The notes under the pieces: model-generated | Seen by the model: only the letters and a program-made list of their open reading frames with translations | Database searches by the model: none | Told to the model about the DNA's origin: nothing | In this document: in pieces, positions 39,501 through 45,862 of the stretch | How positions within the stretch are numbered: position 1 is the stretch's first letter | How the letters are laid out: every line of letters begins with the position of its first letter | Position numbers and translations under genes: made by a program | Assembly (NCBI GenBank): GCA_000720845.1 | Contig: JODU01000021.1 | Coordinates: forward strand, 91,202-155,201 | Direction: 5' to 3' | DNA length: 64,000 nt | Source: Kitasatospora aureofaciens | GTDB lineage: Bacteria; Actinomycetota; Actinomycetes; Streptomycetales; Streptomycetaceae

Positions 39501-39707
39501 GCCGGTCTGGGTGGTCCAGGCCACGTCGGCGGCGGCGGGCGCCCGGTCCTGGCGCAGCAGCGTGCCGAGCCGGTCACGCAGGTCGCGGGCGGCGCGGGCG
39601 AGCCGGTCGGGGTCGCCGGCCGAGACGAGCACGACGCACGGGTCGACCGGGGCCGTACCGGCGCCGTCGGGCGGGATGTCGCTGTCGGTGCGCTCCAAAG
39701 GGTTCAT
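33570..39707 (-). CDS. Trans-AT polyketide synthase, ACP-KS-KR-ACP-KS
   Basis: 2,045 residues; ATG at 39707. Residues 1-165 are a post-KS linker belonging to the KS that ends the NRPS protein, so the module is split between proteins. Then ACP (Ser215, YGLTSLQ); KS 303-730 (Cys464, EAHGAGT, TIGHAE); KR about 880-1330 (TGGTRGIG, Tyr in VTDYAAAN); ACP (Ser1448, GVESVML); KS 1539-1960 (Cys1702, EAHGTAT, ANVGHL). It ends in a linker, and the DH-ACP-KR that completes this last module opens the terminal PKS. No AT is present. Expected chemistry: pass-through on the first ACP, one ketide reduced to a beta-hydroxyl, then condensation for the next unit. It has no obvious single-protein counterpart in the two-protein LnmI/LnmJ layout. 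Confidence 0.93.
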   Translation of the reverse strand: MNPLERTDSDIPPDGAGTAPVDPCVVLVSAGDPDRLARAARDLRDRLGTLLRQDRAPAAADVAWTTQTGRVPMRHRLAVVRPDLDGVVAALEAFLAGRPDPAVHTGRAGQAPAGAPGTATDAARLWAQGADLPWETYWHTPRARVALPVYPFTATDAPAPPPTAEPAAGAARDTGADTRAAELETALLDRYAEVSGIPRDELDAHTPFVEYGLTSLQVGELNRLLADDWGVGTRTLFFEHGDMAHVAEDAVRRCGATPRRAPDAGRPRTTAGPAAATRAAATRAAAEPGPAAEPGPAEEADGAIAVIGVAGRFPQAGDLEAFWANLESGHDCVTGLPADRHRPGWPVDEMIGGFLDGVDRFDPLLFGITPRDAALMDPHERLFLETAWAALENAAHPRQRLRERHGSRVGVYAGAMYADYSFFGVEETLRGRPAYSGGALGNIANRVSYILDLHGPSLAVDTMCSSSLAALHLAVRALRAGDCEVALAGAVNLSLHPNKFVQQRLMSLTSTSRRCRSFGADGDGFVPAEAVGVLVLKPLARALADGDRVRAVIRGTAMVHAGRTNGYIVPSPVAQGQVVRDALADAGLRPSDIDYLEAHGAGTALGDPVEIDGLARVFGGDDRPAGSLPIGSVKSTIGHAEAAAGMAALTKCLLQMEHGTLAPTLHVDRLNPNIDWDAVPFRPQDGAAPWPRPAGPDGAPRPRRAGISSFGAGGTIAHVVLEEFPAAARQDPPPVPAPRLLVLSAHDEARLRDTASRLATWLRRPDGAPLADVAWTLQTGREPLRERLALVVGDEADAAARLAEFAAGRDPDAASAARGRAPHGGRPQGRLLPEGPDPDLTALARHWVSGGPVDWTRLYTGSAPRVTTLPSYPFAAMRCWIPEQDSAGGPAAFPDPRPGRDTPASPQDARDIELLRREWLPTGEAADGSAPAEGAVVCLYGTATRAVADALARTAPPGALVPVLVHDGHSPSGAAEFGDDAQADAVTSELLARHPLIAGWIDLTDLDRPDPAAPGPWTARLLLIRRLVGARPGARLRGLQAVRGLQDLDGPAPCPSGARMAGFLRCLGAEYQRLDTTVLDTDLPTTDPERLAAALWGEWHRPGGRAEVCHRNGLRYEPVLRPTLARHTPLVPDPGRAYVVTGGTRGIGARVAAHLVERGARAVAVLGGRPLPPRERWETPGALGAAEAEAVAGVRRLERLGARVLAHGGPLTDRAAVGAFLDRVRSELGPLAGVVHCAGGPGGGRPAFVGKDTATVRATFAPKTDGLETLADLCEGDRLDFFVAFSSACALVPRLAVGVTDYAAANAAADLLLGHGVRTGGAHLRSVAWPMWTESGAARGKDNVCAPVGLDTVDDATGLRILEQVIAMPWGGTVLPALALDASFDAETLLDTRTDRSPAAPPEPAPAPEPARTGSGPAWLVPLVCAVLGTPETDLDTTADFTDLGVESVMLGELLERVEDAVGKRLPPSLLLEHPSVQQLHDHLTSLGLAPRPVPVAEAPVPVAEAPVPPAAAAAAAAVPPLPVPAAAAAAPAGRRTDGHVAVIGMAGRFPGAPDVATFWRNLVEGRCAVTEVPADRWDTAAHYRPEYEPGRSTGKWGGFLDGLDLFDPGPFQLGDDEATVLDPGIRLFLEATRDCLADAGYRGEELRGRDVGVFVGGRISSYPLRAPLRPDVLQSDQNFLAAQVAHRFDFRGPGLVVDSACSSSLVSVQLACRSVLSGETELALAGGVEILLDERPYLEFSAARVLSPTGRCRPFDERADGIVPGEGCGAVLLKPLAAALRDGDRVHAVIEAVAVNNDGHTMGTTTPNPVAQTDVVRRALAAAGRRAEEIGLVEAHGTATRIGDPMELKALTDAFAGAEESYGRCGIGSLKANVGHLLNAAGVAGLIKVALSLEHGVVPPTLFCDTPNPRFDFARSPFRPVTEAEAWTAPPARRVAGVSSFGLGGTNAHLVASALDPAERPAGVPVREPLPAPAYARRRLWLDRKADGGSAPGPVPSAAERRTSPVPRTEPRPAPARAAILDLHFVTRRVTDGVPESGPAARVP

Positions 39708-39841
39708 GCCGTCTCACTCCACGGGTGTCGGCCTGGGCTCGGTCCGGGCTGGTCCGGGCATGCCGCATGCCCGTGGGGTCCCGTGGGCGGGGCCCCACTG
39801 TCCGTCGCAGACCGTAGCGATTGCTTGGTGTGTCCGCTGGT
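39708..39841. other. 134-bp gap inside the PKS operon
   Basis: It separates the AT-ER gene from the PKS gene at 39707. It contains a perfect short hairpin (GGGCATG-CCG-CATGCCC, 39756-39772) and GC-rich direct repeats, but no operator copy. It might act as an intra-operon processing or attenuation element. Confidence 0.4.
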
Positions 39842-42157
39842 TCATGGGCGCGTTTCGGCCCGCTTCGGGGCTCGCTCGGTGAGCAGTTCCGCGGCGTTTG
39901 TCAGGAGGTGTCCGGCCACCGCGGCCGGAGTGCGTGCGGTCCACGCGGCCAGCGGGGTGCCTGCCGCCGCACGGTTGAAGTGGGTGAGGTCCGGGTCGCA
40001 CGGCAGCTGGTGGTCCAGGGGCCGCAGGGGGGCGCCGGCCGGTGTACGGCGGGCGGTCTCCCGCACGTATCCGCGGAACACGTCGGCCGTGCGCAGGCGT
40101 CCGTCGGCTCCGGTGGCCGCAGGCGGCTCGGCGGCCGGGCCGCCCAGGAGGTGTTCCTCGACGTGCCGGCGCCGGGGTTCGGGGACGTCGGCGAAATAGC
40201 GGTGTTCGCGCAGGAGCCGGTACAGCAGGCCGGCCCGGGCGGGGAACAGGGTGCCCCGGCGGACGACCCGTGCGAGGACCCCCAGGGTGGCGTGCCGTTC
40301 GGTGGGCGCCCAGGTGACGTCGTCATCGACGGCCCTCGCCAGGGTGTCCTTGAGGGGGTCGGCCAGCCGGGCCGCGGGTGCGCAGGCGGTGAGGGAGGTG
40401 GAGACGAGGAAGGCGGCGCCCAGGGCGAAGGCGGTGGCGGCCTGTTCCGGTGTGCCGACGACTCCGCACAGACCCACGTGCACGGGTTCGGGCCCGGGGC
40501 TCCGGGTGGCGAGCGCGGCCACGGCGGGCAGCAGGTGGTAGGCGTCGGCGCCGCCGTCGTGCCAGCCCCCCGGGTGCTGGACGGCCAGGTCGGAGGCGAC
40601 GGGCAGCTCACGGGCGACGTCCGCCTCGCGAGCCGACAGGGCTCCGGTGCCGACGAGTTCGGCGAGCAGGGCCGGGGCGGGCGGGCGCAGGAAGGCGGCG
40701 GCCTGGTCGGGTCCGGTGACGCGGGCGACGACGTGCCGTACGGCCACGGGTCCGCCGCCCGGGCGGCGGTGGGCGCCGGTGAAGCGGAAGCGGACGAGTG
40801 CCGCGTCGGGGCCGTACGGGTGGCGGGCCTCGACGTAGCGCACCTCGTGCGCCAGCAGTGCGGTGACCTGTTCGTCCGCGTCCGCCCCGGGGCACAGTCC
40901 GATCCCCCAGCCGTGCCGGCCCGCACGGCCCGGCGACTCCTGGGGCGGAGCGCCGGGGACGGGGTCGGTGCAGGCCGCGAGCCCTGCGGCCCGGGCGGCC
41001 CGGCAGACCTCGTCGCCCACGGCTCCGTCGCCGGTCCCGGACACGACCCAGGCCAGTTCGGTCCCGTACCGCTCCCGGAACCGCGTCGAGCCGAGCCGTT
41101 CCCGGGTCACCGGGGCGCGGCGGCGTCCCGGCGCGGCCGGCCGCGTGCGCGTTCCCGGTGCCGCCGCGCCGTCACCTTCTGCCCCCGGCCCCGGCCCCCG
41201 CACTGTTCGCGCCTCGCGGTCCTGCCCGTCCCGCGCTGCCGGGGGCGGCCCGTTCCGCGGCGGCGCGAGCTCGGCCCGGGCCGTCGCCCACAGCTTGGTC
41301 AGCACGCTTCCGGGGCCCAGCTCGACCAGCTCGGTGACCCCCTGTTCGACGAGGTGGGCCAGGCTGTCCCACCAGCGCACCTCCCGGCACATGTGCTCGC
41401 GCAGCCGGAGGGCGATCCGGTCACTCCGGTGGGGGCGGGCCGTCACATTGGAGACCACGGGGACGCGGGGCTCGTGAAAGGTGACGGTGTCGAGGACGGC
41501 GCCGAGTTCGTCGGCTGCCCCGGCCATGTAGCGGGAGTGGGCGGCGACGCTGATGTGCAGCAGTACGCACTTGCCCGCGCCCTCACGGCGGAGCACGGGC
41601 GCGAGGGCGCGGACGGAGTCCTCGGGGCCGGAGAGGACCGTCTGCACGGGCGAGTTGTGGTTGGCGACGTCGATGTCGTCCACGCCCTCACGGCGCATGA
41701 CCTCCCGCAGCCGCTCGACGTCGAGTCCCACGACGGCGAGCATGCCGCCCCCGCTCGCCCGCCCCATGATCTCGGCGCGGGCCACGACGAGCCGCAGTCC
41801 GGTCTCGAAGTCGAGGGCGCCGGAGGCGTAGAGGGCGGTGTACTCGCCGAGGCTGTGTCCGATCATGCAGTCGGGCTGCGGCTCCCGGGCGGCACGGTCG
41901 AGGTAGGTCAGCGCGCCGATGGTGTACAGGACGGGCTGCAGGACGCGAGTGTCGCGCAACGCGGCCTGATCGGCGGCCAGTTCACGGACCGAGCGGCCGA
42001 GTACGGCGTCCGCGCGGGCGAGCGTGCCGGGGTGGCGGTCGAAGAGGCCGGCGCCCATGTCCTTGCGCTGGGAGCCCTGGCCCGGAAAGGCCCATACGAC
42101 GCCCGTCGGCCGCCTTCCTGGTGCTCCGTTCCGGAACGGCCCGGACCCGGCGCTCAC
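39842..42157 (-). CDS. Trans-acting AT fused to a degenerate PfaD-like enoylreductase (LnmG-like architecture)
   Basis: 771 residues. The GTG at 42157 overlaps the ECH1 stop (GTGA); a longer reading to 42514 would run through the ECH1 gene. The N-terminal acyltransferase is complete: AFPGQGSQ, GHSLGEYTAL, His in VAAHSRYM, and the C-terminal VTELVELGPGSVLTKL. It should load malonyl units onto the AT-less modules. The C-terminal half keeps the outline of PfaD enoylreductases (VGLCGVVGTPEQAATAFALGA) but lacks the canonical QDHG-R-Y start, the NQC-EAGTSD-VKDLL stretch and DTAYAPAGD-FE, so reductase activity is doubtful. AT-oxidoreductase didomains occur in leinamycin (LnmG) and other trans-AT systems. 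Confidence 0.9.
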   Translation of the reverse strand: MSAGSGPFRNGAPGRRPTGVVWAFPGQGSQRKDMGAGLFDRHPGTLARADAVLGRSVRELAADQAALRDTRVLQPVLYTIGALTYLDRAAREPQPDCMIGHSLGEYTALYASGALDFETGLRLVVARAEIMGRASGGGMLAVVGLDVERLREVMRREGVDDIDVANHNSPVQTVLSGPEDSVRALAPVLRREGAGKCVLLHISVAAHSRYMAGAADELGAVLDTVTFHEPRVPVVSNVTARPHRSDRIALRLREHMCREVRWWDSLAHLVEQGVTELVELGPGSVLTKLWATARAELAPPRNGPPPAARDGQDREARTVRGPGPGAEGDGAAAPGTRTRPAAPGRRRAPVTRERLGSTRFRERYGTELAWVVSGTGDGAVGDEVCRAARAAGLAACTDPVPGAPPQESPGRAGRHGWGIGLCPGADADEQVTALLAHEVRYVEARHPYGPDAALVRFRFTGAHRRPGGGPVAVRHVVARVTGPDQAAAFLRPPAPALLAELVGTGALSAREADVARELPVASDLAVQHPGGWHDGGADAYHLLPAVAALATRSPGPEPVHVGLCGVVGTPEQAATAFALGAAFLVSTSLTACAPAARLADPLKDTLARAVDDDVTWAPTERHATLGVLARVVRRGTLFPARAGLLYRLLREHRYFADVPEPRRRHVEEHLLGGPAAEPPAATGADGRLRTADVFRGYVRETARRTPAGAPLRPLDHQLPCDPDLTHFNRAAAGTPLAAWTARTPAAVAGHLLTNAAELLTERAPKRAETRP

Positions 42158-42948
42158 CGCTCCCACGGGTAGCGCCCTTCGGCGGCGAACCGTGCCATGC
42201 CCTCGCGGACGCCGGGCGCCGCGGCGAGCCGGGCGAACTCGGTGACCGCCCGCCGCTCGGTCTCCGCGGTGACGGGATGCAGCGCGGACAGGTATCCCTT
42301 GGCCTCTCCGATCATCCGGGCGTCGATCTTGGTCAGCCGGGACAGCAAGCGGCGCACCAACGGGCCCGGGTCCGGCGAGAGTTCGTCGGCGAGTCCCCGG
42401 TGCACCGCTTCCTGGGCGGTGAGCGGCAGGGTGGTGAGGGTCATCGTGCCCGCGGTGTGCGCGCCGGTGCGGCGGGCCAGGAACGGGAGCACGCTGCACG
42501 GCAGCAGTCCCCACAAGGCCTCGGGGAGGCTGAACACGCCGCGTTCGGTGGTGTGGACGAGGTCGCAGGCCGCGGCGAGTCCCACACCGCCGCCCGCCAC
42601 CCGTCCGTCCACGCAGGCGAGGGTCATCCGCGGCACTTCGGTGAGCCGCCGCAGCAGTCCGAAGAACGCCGAACCGCTGTCTGCTCCCCGTTCCGCGTCC
42701 CTGCCGTGGGCGGCTCCCGTGCCGATGTCCCCCGCCGCCTCGCCCATGTCCATCCCGTTGCAGAACGTGCCTCCCGGCGAGTCGAGCACGACCAGCCGGC
42801 AGTCGTCGGCGTTCTCGGCGTCGTCCAGGGCTTCGTGCAGGTCGGCGATCAGGGCGGAGTCGACGGTGTTGCCGCGCTCGGGCCGGTTCAGGGTGATGCG
42901 CAGGACGGCGGGTTCCTGGTGCCTGACCCGGACGGTGCCGTGGCTCAT
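42154..42948 (-). CDS. ECH1-type enoyl-CoA hydratase homologue for beta-branching (PksH-like)
   Basis: 264 residues; ATG at 42948. It is a crotonase-fold enzyme with VDGRVAGGGVGLAAACDLV, FSLPEALWGLLPCSVLPFL and a C-terminal TKIDARMIGEAKGYL. The pattern matches PksH-type ECH1 enzymes, which dehydrate the HMG-like carrier-bound adduct, rather than ECH2, which is instead embedded in the terminal PKS. It follows the HMG-CoA-synthase-like gene after 7 bp and overlaps the AT-ER start, so the three are one translational unit. Confidence 0.9.
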   Translation of the reverse strand: MSHGTVRVRHQEPAVLRITLNRPERGNTVDSALIADLHEALDDAENADDCRLVVLDSPGGTFCNGMDMGEAAGDIGTGAAHGRDAERGADSGSAFFGLLRRLTEVPRMTLACVDGRVAGGGVGLAAACDLVHTTERGVFSLPEALWGLLPCSVLPFLARRTGAHTAGTMTLTTLPLTAQEAVHRGLADELSPDPGPLVRRLLSRLTKIDARMIGEAKGYLSALHPVTAETERRAVTEFARLAAAPGVREGMARFAAEGRYPWER

Positions 42949-42955
42949 CGGTCGG

Positions 42956-44188
42956 TCAGCTCCAGGAGTAGAGGCGGTGGAAGTTCTCGATGCGGTCGAG
43001 CACCAGCAGCCCGGCTCCGTCGGCGAGTTCGCCGTACAGGTCCGCGTAGGGCTTGGTGTCGACGTCCAGGTCGCGCACGCCGAACGCGCGGTCGCCGCCG
43101 AGTTCGGTGACGGCGTCGTACTCCTCCATGGTCAGTGCCCGCCGGGCGTCGAGCGCGGCGCCGATCCGCATCCGCCCGGCGACGTCCGCGGCCTCCTCCC
43201 CGAGGACGCCGCTGAAGAACTCCGAGCCGCACCCGGAACCGTAGGAGAACAGCCCGATGCGGCAGGGGGTTTCCGGGTCGCCGTGGTCCAGGAGGGAGCA
43301 CAGGGCGAGGTACAGCGAGGCGGAGAAGAGATTTCCGACCCGGGAGCCGTAGTGGAGCGTGGGGGCGACCCGGAGCGTGAAGTCCTCGGCCGCCTCGCGG
43401 GGTCCCAGGCCCTTGTGGGTGCGCAGCAGTTTCCGGTGAGCACCCTTGACCATGCCGGCGAACGGGGTGTGCAGCACCAGGTGCTGGAAGCTGTCGACGA
43501 CGTCGGCGCCGGCCACCCGCTCTCGGTAGGCGGCGAAGCTGCGCTCCAGGCAGGTCAGGTACGACAGCAGGGACACGTCGGAGTCGACGTAGTCCAGGTC
43601 CGGGCGGGGCCTCAGGGTGTCCATCACCTCGAAGGTGTGCAGACCGCTGGCGCCCGGGTCCAGTTCCAGGACCCGCGGATCGCGGCCGACGAGGAGGGCG
43701 ACCGCGCCGGCGCCCTCCGAGGGTTCCCAGTAGGTGCCGCGGGCCGCCGCGCTCGGCGCGTCGGCGGCGATCACCAGTGCCTTGGCGGTCTCGACGGGTG
43801 AGGCGCCGATGATGCCGGCGGCTGTCTGGAGGGCCGCCGTGCCGCCGTAGCAGGCGTGTTTGACCTCGAAGGAGCGGCAGCGGGGGCTGAGGCCGAGGTG
43901 GTGGTGGATGTAGGTGGAGAGGGGTTTTCCCAGGTCGAGTCCCGATTCGGTGCCGACGACGAGGAGTTCGACGGCGTCGCGTTCCTCGGTGGTGAGCCGG
44001 TCCAGGAGGGGCTTCGCCGCGTTGACGGCGTTGGTGACCGCGTCCTCGCAGGGCAGGTTGACCGACTTCTGCCGCATCATGAGGTTGTCGAACCGGCTCA
44101 TGTCCAGGCCCCGGCCGCGGAAGAGTTCCGCCACATCGAAACAGGCGCGTGCCACGTAGGCGTTGATCGCTTCGATGCCGACGGCCAT
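42956..44188 (-). CDS. HMG-CoA synthase-like beta-branching enzyme (LnmM/PksG type)
   Basis: 410 residues; ATG at 44188. The active-site cysteine is in VKHACYGGTAAL; other family marks are TESGLDLGKPLSTY, FHTPFAGMVKGAH-like HTPFAGMVKGAH and SYGSGCGSEFFSG. It adds a carrier-bound acyl nucleophile to the beta-keto group of the growing chain, starting alkyl-branch formation. The donor carrier and its decarboxylase (LnmK/LnmL or KS0 type) are not in the window and may lie beyond the left edge. First gene of the long minus-strand run, 75 bp downstream of an operator copy. Confidence 0.93.
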   Translation of the reverse strand: MAVGIEAINAYVARACFDVAELFRGRGLDMSRFDNLMMRQKSVNLPCEDAVTNAVNAAKPLLDRLTTEERDAVELLVVGTESGLDLGKPLSTYIHHHLGLSPRCRSFEVKHACYGGTAALQTAAGIIGASPVETAKALVIAADAPSAAARGTYWEPSEGAGAVALLVGRDPRVLELDPGASGLHTFEVMDTLRPRPDLDYVDSDVSLLSYLTCLERSFAAYRERVAGADVVDSFQHLVLHTPFAGMVKGAHRKLLRTHKGLGPREAAEDFTLRVAPTLHYGSRVGNLFSASLYLALCSLLDHGDPETPCRIGLFSYGSGCGSEFFSGVLGEEAADVAGRMRIGAALDARRALTMEEYDAVTELGGDRAFGVRDLDVDTKPYADLYGELADGAGLLVLDRIENFHRLYSWS

Positions 44189-44261
44189 GGTCGCTCCCGC
44201 GGTCGGGGGCCGCCACCGGGCCCCGGCTCTCCCGGTTGTAACCGGCACGGGCCTCGCGGAT

Positions 44262-44278
44262 CTGCTCACTTTTGCACG
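44262..44278. promoter_or_regulatory. Cluster operator copy 4
   Basis: Plus-strand reading CTGCTCACTTTTGCACG. It lies between the divergent HMGS (75 bp) and PPTase (about 82 bp) genes. The right half is the least conserved of the five, but the left heptamer and spacing are intact. Confidence 0.65.
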
Positions 44279-44359
44279 GCGGGGCCGGTTGCGTGCGCCG
44301 CAGGCTCGACAATCGCCGCGGAAGGCCCGACGGCCGTGCACGGGAAGCGGGGAGGCGCC

Positions 44360-45097
44360 ATGGCCGAGGAGACGCCGCCGCCCCGCGTCGCCCTGCACCA
44401 CCCGGTCACCGGCGCTCCCCTCGCGCATGTCTGGGCCGTCGCACCGGACGCCCACGGCGACCGCGCCCTGCTCTCGGCGCAGGAGCGGCGGCGTTCGGCG
44501 GCCTTCCGCCGGGTCGCGGACCGCCGCCTGTACGTCGCGGCCCGCACTCTGCTGCGGACCGCGCTCAGCCGGTGCGTGCCCGAGGTGCGGCCCGCCGAAT
44601 GGCGTTTGACGACGGGGCCGCACGGCCGTCCCGAGCTCGCCGGGCCACCCACCGTGCCCCGGTTGCGCTTCAGCGTCGCCCACGCCCCCGGACTCGCGGT
44701 CTGCCTGGTCTGTCCCGAGCTGGACTGCGGCGTCGACGTGGAGGTCACCGACCGCCCGGTGGACCCCGTGCGGGTGGCCCGCGCGATGTTCCACCCCCGG
44801 GAGGCCGCCCGGGTCCTCGCGGCCCCGCCCGGCGAGCGCGGCGGCGTGTTCCTGCGGCACTGGACGCTGAAGGAGGCGTACGGCAAGGCGCGCGGCCTGG
44901 GCTTCCTGCTGCCCCCGGACTCCTACGCCGTCACGCCGGACGCCCCCGGCGGGCCCCGGCTGACCGCGGCCGACGACGACGGCCCGCGGTGGCAGTTCGC
45001 CCAGTGGTCCCGGGGCGACCGGCATCTGCTCGCGGTGGCCGTACGGCGGGGCCACGGACCGGACGTGACGGTGGTGCGGCACCACGGCCCGCCGTGA
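44360..45097 (+). CDS. Sfp-type 4'-phosphopantetheinyl transferase
   Basis: 245 residues; the ATG at 44360 has GGGGAGG just upstream, and longer readings run back through the divergent promoter. Hallmarks are FSVAHAPGLAVCLV, CGVDVEV (Mg2+ ligands) and WTLKEAYGKARG. It converts the apo carrier domains of the assembly line to holo forms using CoA. It is the only cluster gene in this part transcribed rightwards. It ends 7 bp from the convergent type II thioesterase stop, leaving no room for a terminator. Confidence 0.93.
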   Translation: MAEETPPPRVALHHPVTGAPLAHVWAVAPDAHGDRALLSAQERRRSAAFRRVADRRLYVAARTLLRTALSRCVPEVRPAEWRLTTGPHGRPELAGPPTVPRLRFSVAHAPGLAVCLVCPELDCGVDVEVTDRPVDPVRVARAMFHPREAARVLAAPPGERGGVFLRHWTLKEAYGKARGLGFLLPPDSYAVTPDAPGGPRLTAADDDGPRWQFAQWSRGDRHLLAVAVRRGHGPDVTVVRHHGPP

Positions 45098-45103
45098 CCA
45101 GGG

Positions 45104-45862
45104 TCAGGGCACCGACTGCCCCACGGTCTCGCTCAGGTCCCGGCGCAGGTCGGAGTGGAGCGGCTCGGGCAGCCCGGCCAGGTAGAAGTGGTCGCCCTCG
45201 TACACGCGCAGGCGGAACGGACCGTCGCTGGTGGTCTCCCACAGGCGCAGTTCCAGCGGCGTGACCTCCGGGTCTTGGTCGCCGGTGAACCCGGACAGCG
45301 GGCAGGTCAGCCGGGGACCGGGCAGTGGCCGGTAGCTCTCGTTGAGGTGGAAGTCGGCGCGCAGCGCGGGCAGGAACATCCGCATCAGGTCGCGCTGGCG
45401 CATCACCTCCCGCGGAGTGCCCCCCAGCTCGGCGACGACCCGCAGGAAGTCGTCGTCGGCGAGCCCCGCGTACGGCGGCCGGCGTGCCGCCAGGTGCGGG
45501 GCGCGCCGCCCCGAGACCAGCAGCCGGCGCGGGGCACGCACCGGGTCGTCCTGGAAGCGGCGGGCGACCTCGTAGGCGATGGCCGCGCCGGTGCTGTGGC
45601 CGAACAGCGCGTACGGCCGGTCCAGGTGGGGAGCGAGGCCGGTGCAGAGCGGCCCGATGAGATCCTCCATGCTGCGGAAGGCGGGCTCGGCGACGCGGGT
45701 CTCGCGGCCGGGCAGGATCACCGGGCACACCTCGATCTCCGGCAGCAGCTTCTCCCGCCACGGCTGGAAGAAGCCGCCGCCCCCGCCGGCGTGGGCGAAG
45801 CAGAACAGGCGCAGCGGCGCGTCCGTTCCGGCGCTACCGTTCTTCAGCCAGGTACCGGTCAC
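45104..45862 (-). CDS. Type II thioesterase (editing)
   Basis: 252 residues. The GTG at 45862 lies about 26 bp inside the end of the NRPS-KS gene, so the two overlap and are probably coupled. LFCFAHAGGGGGFFQPW and the nucleophile elbow LFGHSTGAAIAYE (Ser; Thr replaces the usual Met after it), plus the C-terminal GDHFYL histidine, identify an RifR/GrsT-type hydrolase that frees blocked carriers. LnmN is the leinamycin counterpart by role. Confidence 0.92.
   Translation of the reverse strand: MTGTWLKNGSAGTDAPLRLFCFAHAGGGGGFFQPWREKLLPEIEVCPVILPGRETRVAEPAFRSMEDLIGPLCTGLAPHLDRPYALFGHSTGAAIAYEVARRFQDDPVRAPRRLLVSGRRAPHLAARRPPYAGLADDDFLRVVAELGGTPREVMRQRDLMRMFLPALRADFHLNESYRPLPGPRLTCPLSGFTGDQDPEVTPLELRLWETTSDGPFRLRVYEGDHFYLAGLPEPLHSDLRRDLSETVGQSVP

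Noticed and set aside
39756..39772. Perfect hairpin in the gap before the 2,045-residue PKS as a terminator
   Set aside because: The stem is only 7 bp, and the flanking genes appear to form one operon. It is kept only as a possible intra-operon element.
42158..42514. N-terminal extension of the AT-ER protein
   Set aside because: It would run through the ECH1 gene in another frame and has shadow composition. The GTG at 42157 gives a proper AT start and GTGA coupling.
43856..44359. Long upstream extension of the PPTase reading frame
   Set aside because: It overlaps the divergent HMGS gene and the operator. The ATG at 44360 has a strong ribosome site.
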